64,000 nt of DNA from Rapana venosa. Taxonomy: Eukaryota > Mollusca > Gastropoda > Neogastropoda > Muricidae. The notes beneath the pieces are model-generated. The model was not told the DNA's origin. It did not search any database and worked only from the letters and a program-made list of their open reading frames with translations. Made by a program: the position numbers and the translations under genes. Positions 57,150-64,000 of the stretch are shown piece by piece (positions within the stretch are counted from its first letter, which is position 1; the number at the start of each line of letters is the position of its first letter). Location of the stretch: assembly GCA_028751875.1 (NCBI GenBank), contig CM054155.1, positions 53,177,548 to 53,241,547 of the forward strand. Direction: 5' to 3'.

Positions 57150-58990
57150 TTGGAGTCTCCCGTGGATCGAGGGGATGAGTAGGCAGGCAGGCTTATCGTC
57201 AAATTTCCCATAGGGAAAAGAGGCCGATTCTGGTGCACACACTTCCCCAGGTGTTTCAGGGAAATGCGTCTCCAAAAGTTAGCCCTGCTTCCTTCGCTCC
57301 CCCCGCTTCCCCTTTAAGGGCCAAACGTTTCTTTTTTTCAAACGTTTTTATGCCACGGAAAGCATCCTCCAGGGGAAAACGATCAAGGGCATCTTTCCCC
57401 CAGTTTTTATGTCTATGTCAAAGGTTTTAAAGGTTTGTATTAAAGGTGTCCTTGAACGCTTGTGGGGTCTTCCAAATTTTTTTGGGAGCCCTTCCCTTTC
57501 AGCTGGCCTACTGAAACCTTGGGACCCTGCTGTCTGCATTGGGGCAACGTGCCCTTCCGCATAGTGTACTTGATCAGTAGGCTTCAATCCCGGGGCGGCT
57601 GTCTTCTGGCCCCGGAGGTTGGAGACCCTGTTTATTCCGGGGATCTTTCGTAGGCATCCTGGGAAACGCTCAAGCTGTTAAAATGTCATCCCCGGTTCAT
57701 GTTTCACAGCAGTCAACGGTGGTCATCACGACAGTCTGAAATTTTGTTTTTGGTGCTGAGCCTGATCCCTTTGTTGTTTCACACCCGTTGTTGGTCTGCC
57801 GAAGGCAGAACTGGCCTTGGCGATGCGCACAGAACTTTGCTCAAGGGGGTTCCCATTGGCAGAGGGAGCGCCCAGGTAGCAAAACTTGTCGTGACCGATC
57901 TCTGTGCACGATTTTAATGCAGGGGGGGGAAAAGGCACTGGCGTTCTTGAAATGCGGTTGGACAGGGACTTGGGGTCTTGCTGGGGCGAGGTGAATCCAA
58001 AGCGCCTGCAGGAGGTAGAGAACCGGTCCATAATGAACGTATTCCTCATGGGGTGTGGGGAAAAACGCACATCATGCAAAGGGGAACCCACTAACGTGCC
58101 TCAACACCCTGGATCTGAATGGAGTCGCCGCAATTGAAAAGTTTGCCATCAGTGCAAAACGAATGTAAAACCCCCTGTCACGTCTTGGAAGGCGTCAATC
58201 GCATCAGAGAAGAAAAGAGAAAAATTGTGGGGCCCAGGACGCAGCCCTGCTTCCCCCCTTTTTACCACAGAAATGGATCCGCCCATGTCAGTTTTTTCCT
58301 GTTCCGCCTCAAAAAACGTTGATGACGCGTCGCTGTATTAGGCTCTTTGGGTAAACAGACTTGGGAGGATCTTCACAGCCCAGGGCCGGTTTTTCACCGT
58401 GTCGAAGGCCTTGGTTAGCTACAAAGACCACTGGAGCCCATGTTTGCTCACGGCCTTTCCTTGCAACTGGCGTACGCAAACACCATGAACTGTTCCCCTG
58501 CCGAGCGGAAACCGACTGTCTTGGGATGACGTGTTTGGGGGCATGGTCAATCAGTCTGTTCAGTATAATGCGGGCGAAGATTTTGCCGGCGATGCAGAAG
58601 AAGATTCCACGGTGGTGTCGCAGATTTTTTGTCCCTTCCCTTTTTTAAATGTGGCCAAATTTAAGCACCCTTTAAATCCGGGGGACCTCCCCTTTTTTCC
58701 CCCGATAATTGGAACGGCCTCAGCTTGTCTGTCAGCCCTGCCTCCACACTTGTAATGTCCCGGATTCCACCGCTCCTGGGCTCTTTTTTCCGACGTTGCG
58801 CTTCAGGGCTTTCCCCGGCCTCGGCCCTTTTTGGGAGGGGGGAGCTAGTGAGTTACTGACTGGTAGCTGTGGAGGCTGCAATTGCCCATCGATACAATGA
58901 GTCCCCCGTGAGGGGGTGTTGAAGTGGGTCGCCCGCACTAGGGGTGTCTCTCTTTATGTCTCTCAGATCCCCCCCCTCCAACTACCCACT
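57150..58990 (-). pseudogene. LINE family G, RT and C-terminal region, broken
   Basis: Minus-strand non-LTR RT read over many frames. HHRG then FCIAGKIFARIILNRLIDHA (about 58620-58545) is the RT motif 1-2 region. FYIRF near 58290 and TFIMDRFSTSCRRFGF (58045-57998) flank the palm; the FADD box region between them is frameshifted. CYLGAPSANGN near 57885 and RIAKASSAFGR (57840-57808) form the thumb. GHVAPM near 57545 corresponds to the GHVxRM box, and FDIDIKTGGK (57425-57390) is near the C-terminus. The family is distinct from LINE-A, B and E. The 5' part is missing beyond about 58990. Confidence 0.8.
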
Positions 58991-60480
58991 TTCCTTCTTC
59001 CCCGATTTACATAACGCTGAAGATTTTAGAGCATTTCTCTCACATGGTTTTAAAGATATCCAGCAAACTTAAAAAAAAAACCCTTTAACCTTTGGGAAAC
59101 AACCACGGCAAAATAACGAGGGAAACCCCGGCAGACGTCATCGCCTGTGGCCCCCTACACCCTCTCCCTCCTCGCTTCTGACGTCACACCCCTACCACCG
59201 TAACCAAGGGCAACTCCGCTTCGCTTCCCTGTCAACCTCTTTCCTTTGTAAATAACTTTGTAAAAAGTTTCTATAGTTATTGTATCGCGAGTTATGAAAA
59301 ATGTAAATCCCCAAAACCTGCCCCGTTCTTTTAAAACCTTCTACACCTGATTCTCAATCCCAAACTTTTTTCTGCTCTCCCCTTCCCCCATCTCTACCCT
59401 CGCCTTCCCCCCTTTCCCCTGAAGTTACCAATTAACCACAGTTAACATCAAACCCCCCTGCCCCCTTCAAACCTACTAAACATGTGCTTTTTAAAGTGCA
59501 ATCTGTCTGCCCAGAAGGTAAAGCGATTCATTTCTTTATTGGGCAGAATTTTGATTATAGGGGAAACCTTTTCCCACAGTACATCCAAAGGCCCAAATAG
59601 CCCCCCGGGCACAGCCCTAGGGACTTGCAAGTCAAGCCTCCCATAGGGAAATCATACAATCACTAAAAAAACTAAGCGTAAAGGAATTCCCTGAGTGGGG
59701 AAAACCACTGATATACGCCCCACTTTTCTGTTGTCCCCAGCGTCAGTGGTTAAATTAAGAACTGTGAAAACCCCCCGGCCCCAGACGGGAGTTTTGGGCC
59801 GACTCCTGTTTCTTTTTTTCGTTGTTTTTCGCCCTATGTTGGATGTCCCAAATAGATGCGGTTTTCCCCATAGGTACAAGAGAGGGGAGGCTGTTTAGGG
59901 ATCCTTTCATCTCCCCTTCCCCGGTGGGAAGAGCGTGCTGTCCCTAAAAGGGCTGCTTGACATGTAGGAGGATACGGGGCCCCATTCCCAGTCTACGGCG
60001 GACGCCCCTCACCCCACAGCGCCGCGTGCAGAGGGTGACGGGAAATGCCAGCAGCATCCTCTGCCCGTACCCCTTAACCCCTTCTCCACGCCGCAGGGCT
60101 TGGGAAAGCTGGGTGTTTTAGGGCTGGGGTCTTGTTCCGGCATTAGCCTGGCGCCTGACCCAAGGGGACTTTTTTAAAGGGAAAAGGATTGGCAGTCCCC
60201 CTCCATCTCCCTACCCACGCTCAGAGTCCCCCAGGTGCAGGGACTGCCAGTGTACAACGGCCCTTTGGTAAGTGCAGGTTTTTTCTTTGGGGTTCCCAAA
60301 TCCAGGAGGACTTTCCCGCCCTGGATAAGAGCTCCCCCCCCCCTTTTGGGCACCCTTCCCCTTACAAAACCGTTTGGGGAAAAGGTTTCCTTCTCCCCTG
60401 ACTGCCGTTGGGACTTCACATGCGGCAGGGAGTCTGGGTTACATGGTACCAGTAGCAAGGGCTAAGCCCGTGACCTGACA
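58991..60480. other. No recognisable gene
   Basis: About 1.5 kb of C/T-rich then mixed sequence. ORFs of 60-95 codons have no motif I recognise and are broken by homopolymers. Confidence 0.5.
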
Positions 60481-60504
60481 GCGTATATACCATTATACAA
60501 AAAA

Positions 60505-60790
60505 GGTAAAGGTAAAGAGTCCCCTAACCATAAAGGGCTAGGGGAGCGAGGGCAGAGACCCCACTTCCTAGGGCCATAATTTAGGGCGGCGTTTCCACCC
60601 CTCTCCCTCGCTGTTTACCTTCCCTGACCCCAAATAGGGGGGTACCCAAATTTCAGCTGGGTGAACTGGGGGAAAAACTGAAGCCAAGGGGCGCAAACGG
60701 TCATCATCCAACTGGTAACCCCGCTCGCACTGCTTTAAATTGGCTGGGGGAAAGCGAGTGTCCCACCACTGAGCTATCCCCTCCCCCCAA
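60505..60790 (-). mobile_element. tRNA-derived SINE
   Basis: On the minus strand, from about 60785, it reads GGGGATAGCTCAGTGGTGGG, an A box (TAGCTCAGTGG), and about 55 bp later GCGAGCGGGGTTACCAGTTG, a degraded B box. The body includes CAGTTCACCCAGCTGAAATT. The 3' domain (60577-60505) is shared with the fragment at 4650-4721 and ends in CTTTACCTTTACCTTTTTTG. The structure is that of a tRNA-headed SINE. Confidence 0.8.
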
Positions 60791-60794
60791 AATT

Positions 60795-60850
60795 TTACAT
60801 ACATAATACATAAAAAACATAATACATACATACATACTACATACATCATC
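60795..60850. repeat. (ATAC)n microsatellite
   Basis: Imperfect TACATACATA repeat directly next to the head of the SINE. Confidence 0.9.
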
Positions 60851-61129
60851 CTCTAATTTCAAAACACAAAATCAATAACATCATTTTTATGAGATGAATC
60901 TCAGATTCTAAACAGCCCTACTTTTTAAAATTGCCTTCTTTTTGAAAATATGGCCCCCCGCTTTTTAAAATATAAAAAAATTGATATACAGAACAAGAAC
61001 AGTAAATGCGAAAAACGGAAAAACCCGTTTGGGGACCAAACCAAAATTCTTCCATTACAACAGCTTCAATACAATTTTGGCAATGCATTATCCCTCTATC
61101 CACGCTGTGAATATTAGAGGGCATTATTG
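60851..61129. other. No recognisable gene
   Basis: AT-rich spacer before the plus-strand LINE-A copy. Nothing is supported. Confidence 0.5.
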
Positions 61130-61780
61130 ACAACACCTCTCTAGCACAAATTCATCAGCACATCTGCCGGTCAATATACATTTTCGCTACTAGTGCAATT
61201 CGAAAGTACCTGTCCACAATGAAACCTCAAATTACGTTTTTCATTTTTTCAGTCTGGACTATTGCAATTTTCCTTTTTGGGTGGCCCCCAGCATCACAAT
61301 CCACTTCCCCCCAATGATACACAATTCGCAGGTCGCTAGTTCCAGAAAGAACAAATCTGAGACATTACCCCCCTCAGCGATCTCTCCCCCTCTGCCTGTG
61401 CCTCAGAGAGTAAAATATAAAATAGTAACCTCTGTTACAAATGTCCCCAAACAGCACCCCCCTACTTCTGTGATGCCTTCACCTTACACTCCTCGTTTCC
61501 CTCCCCTGCTTTAAAACCTTGTCCTAACGAAAACCCAGATTCAAAACCCTCCACCCTTCGGCCCATCCCTTTTTCTATTTCTGGTCCCTCGATCTTTAAT
61601 GAACCCTCCTCTCTTCGCAAAAAAAATTCTTATGACATGTTAAATTCAGTCTCAAGACTTAATTTCAACCTAAGATTTTTCCCCGCCCTCCCCCCAGACC
61701 TTTTTCTGTTTCAACAGCTGAGATTCTATCGCCCCGCCAAGGTTTTTTGACCTAGTGTGTGTCTTCAATTTTTCGTCTGT
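61130..61780 (+). pseudogene. LINE family A RT thumb and C-terminus, plus-strand copy
   Basis: AIRKYLST at about 61194-61217 and a diverged LDYCN region near 61255-61275 match the thumb. Downstream PVPQRVKYKIVTSVTN (about 61395-61445) and a LKTHLF-like end near 61660 match the LHWLPVPQ and C-terminal regions of the 5091-5408 copy. Frameshifts and substitutions are frequent. It continues into a TG-rich 3' UTR and the tail at 62058. Confidence 0.75.
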
Positions 61781-61799
61781 TCACTTTTAAAATGTATTA

Positions 61800-61865
61800 G
61801 AAGAATATGTGTGGGTGTATTTTTTTTTGTGTGTGTGTTGTGTGTGTGTTGGTGTGTGTGGTGTG

Positions 61866-61901
<36 letters not shown>

Positions 61902-62005
61902 GTGTGTGGTGTGTGTGTGGTGTGTGTGTGTGTGTGTGGTGTGTTGTGTTGTTGGTTGTGTTGTGTGTGTGTGTGCGCGCGCGCGCGCGTGCGGCGTGCC
62001 TGCGT
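61800..62005. repeat. (TG)n microsatellite inside LINE-A 3' UTR
   Basis: TG repeat with occasional extra T or G, ending in a GC run at 61975-61989. It lies between the RT end and the conserved 3' tail. Confidence 0.95.
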
Positions 62006-62057
62006 GCACATTTGGGCTTGATAACTATTAATTGTTATTGTTGTATGACTGTAAGAA

Positions 62058-62168
62058 TGAGTTGAGTGCAAGCGCTTTGATTTGACTCTGCAAGATAGAA
62101 CGCTATATAAATTCCATTTATGATTTATGATAGATAGATAGATAAATAGATAGATAGATAGATAGATG
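62058..62168 (+). mobile_element. LINE family A 3' tail with (GATA)n end
   Basis: GAGTGCAAGCGCTTTGATTT, then CTGCAAGATAGAACGCTATA and TAAATTCCATTT (to about 62120), match the tails at 4850-4930 and 52505-52545. (GATA)n follows at about 62130-62168. Confidence 0.75.
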
Positions 62169-62169
62169 A

Positions 62170-63030
62170 ATAGAGATATAAACGAAAGGGTTTATATAGT
62201 ATAATATATAGTAAAAAAATAGTATATATTTAAAAATATAAAAAATATATAAAAAATTTTTGTTTTATATAATAAAAAAATAAGTATAGATATATTAAGT
62301 AAGTAGTGAAAATGATAAGTACATCATTGAGTAGGGTTCCCTTTTGCCAAAACCCCTTGTTGTACTTGTCAAAATTTACCACTCTTTTTAAATTTTTACT
62401 TTTTTTCGATAGATAATATTTTTTTAATTTTTAAATATTTTTAAATTTTATAAAATTATAATTTTATTTTTTATATTATTTTATATTATAATATTTTTAA
62501 AAATATTATATTTTATTTTATCATATCATATCCATATCATAATACTATACATACTAATTATATTATATTATAGTATGTATATTATTATATTATATATATA
62601 TAAAACAAATAACCAAATGATCACATACAAATAAAACCCAAAAAAAGTACAAAAAAATCTCAAAAGATGAGGTTTTTCCTTGTTAATCTGGTAATCTGAC
62701 AACAAAGTAGATCTGTTACACAGAAATGTCAAACTTTTCATAATCAAAAAAAAAGCATCAAATTTAAAGGGAAAATTTTTTTAGCTAAATTAAATTTTAA
62801 TAAACCATTTTTTTTCATTATGTTACCCTACAAGGACACTGTTGCTTGAATATGATTTTGACAACCTAAAAATTACAAAGAAAAAATGGGTGCTGCATTG
62901 CAAAAACAAAAGGGTATGGCTTTTTCTCTTCATAGAAAACAAATTTTTTATTTAGGAAAGAGAAAATGGGGTAGATTTCAAAACACTGCAAGGGTTTTTT
63001 TTAGAAACAAGTCACCTCACCTGTGCAATA
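62170..63030. other. AT-rich sequence, no recognisable gene
   Basis: Long TATA/ATTT stretches, especially 62200-62610. Nothing else is supported. Confidence 0.6.
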
Positions 63031-63039
63031 AATTAAAAT

Positions 63040-63900
63040 AATGCCATCTGAATTTAGGTTTTTAGCATACCCGAAACTTTTGATAGAACGGTTTTTATCA
63101 GAACACCCTTTGATTTTGGGGTGTAATTTAAAAATCGAAGTCAAGTCAAACTTTTTTTTTTCAGATGGGAATTGAATAAGCGGCATTTGCTTTTATACAT
63201 CAAACCAGTACAAAAAAACAAAGAAAAATGATAATTACATCCATGTCATTGCATTATGATTTATGTCTTCCCGTGAATTTTAAAGCTCTTTGAAAATTGC
63301 CTAAGAAAAAAAGCACCCGGATATTAGGACGTATAAAGTATTTCCCTTTTACTCCCCCCCTACACATACACAAACCGGAATTATACATCTTAATGGCTCT
63401 AAATTATGTTTTTGATTTGCCATTGTGATATTTTAAATCCCATTTGTTTGATTCTAAGTCGGTATTGTATGCTTTTTAAAACCTTTTGGGTCAAGAAAAC
63501 TTCAAACATTGCATTTAAAATTAATATGTCATACACCTTTTAACCTAAAGGGCACAAGTGTCCTTTTTGTTGGGGGCCTTCCCCAGGGGATTCTTTCCAA
63601 ATGAGTGGGCTGATAGAGCTGCTAAAAGGGGGCAAAGCATGAACGGGAATCAAACATTGCACGTCCTTTATCATTTCAAGAGGGTCCCTTATTAGAACAA
63701 ACCATGGAAAAGGTCACAGAAAGTACACCCAAAGAGAGATTTCTAAAAAAGATCTGTCATCAAAAATGAAAAGCAAATCGTGGGCCATTCTAAGGCTTGT
63801 TCAAATATCTCCACACAAGAAAAGGAAATTTTTTTTTATAAATAAAACTTAAGCATTCGTAACCAAATTAGTAGAAACAGTAAATGTCTATGTGGTGAAA
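63040..63900 (+). pseudogene. LINE RNase H fragment
   Basis: Plus-strand, frameshifted. SHLFDSKSVLYAF (about 63438-63476) fits the DSxSVL box of LINE RNase H. SNEWADRAAKRGQSMNG (about 63597-63648) fits the GNExADxxAK box about 50 residues later. Upstream, 63040-63400 may hold the rest of RNase H, but the readings are poor. The fragment could belong to a LINE-E-like or another RNase H-bearing family; no RT is seen to its left. Confidence 0.6.
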
Positions 63901-64000
63901 ATTCTAAAACTCATATAATATTTGAAGTAGAAAACAAAGCTTTTTTACTCAAAATTTTTGAAAAAATCCCTTTGAAGCATATTCAATAATTTGAATTTGG

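Overview
The window is animal nuclear DNA. It is made almost entirely of decayed mobile elements, microsatellites and stretches of doubtful assembly quality. I found no intact host gene, no RNA gene other than tRNA-derived SINEs, no CRISPR array and nothing prokaryotic. The mix of elements suggests an invertebrate, most likely a lophotrochozoan such as a mollusc: several LINE families, a Ty3/Gypsy element, tRNA-derived SINEs, a Polinton/Maverick-type protein-primed DNA polymerase B, and long CA, GATA, ATG and GAC microsatellites. The species call is an inference and is weak.

Layout. 1-4.7 kb: minus-strand remnant of a Polinton/Maverick-like element, with a broken pPolB gene split by about 1.6 kb of unrelated sequence and, upstream of it, a broken small accessory gene. 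4.85-5.9 kb: 3' part of a LINE (family A). 5446-20025 is a 14.6-kb block that recurs almost unchanged at 21818-36410. The block holds the end of LINE-A, CA repeats with a poly-G tract, a LINE of RTE-like type (family B, minus), AT/GT and GAT/GAC microsatellites, a LINE-C fragment (plus) and the pol half of a Gypsy element (minus). The Gypsy pol is interrupted by a pure poly-T tract, a poly-A tract and a 1.9-kb C-rich tract. The gag-protease half of the Gypsy element (20026-21775) sits between the two block copies, so only the first copy has a continuous retrotransposon.

36.4-42.7 kb: a decayed LINE (family D, minus) into which a 4.0-kb LINE with endonuclease, reverse transcriptase and RNase H (family E, minus) has inserted, leaving a 12-bp target-site duplication. 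42.7-47.8 kb: sequence made of homopolymer runs, probably poor consensus. 47.8-64 kb: CA and CT repeats, two tRNA-derived SINEs (49.66 and 60.5 kb), further LINE fragments (three LINE-A pieces, LINE-F, LINE-G, and an RNase H piece at the right edge) and AT-rich filler.

The elements do not work together as a pathway. Nearly every coding stretch carries frameshifts or stops. Some breaks are genuine decay and some look like uncorrected long-read errors; the two cannot be separated from this sequence alone. The most biologically interesting items are the Polinton-like remnant with its accessory gene, the nested LINE with its target-site duplication, and the habit of LINE-A copies of ending next to different microsatellites.
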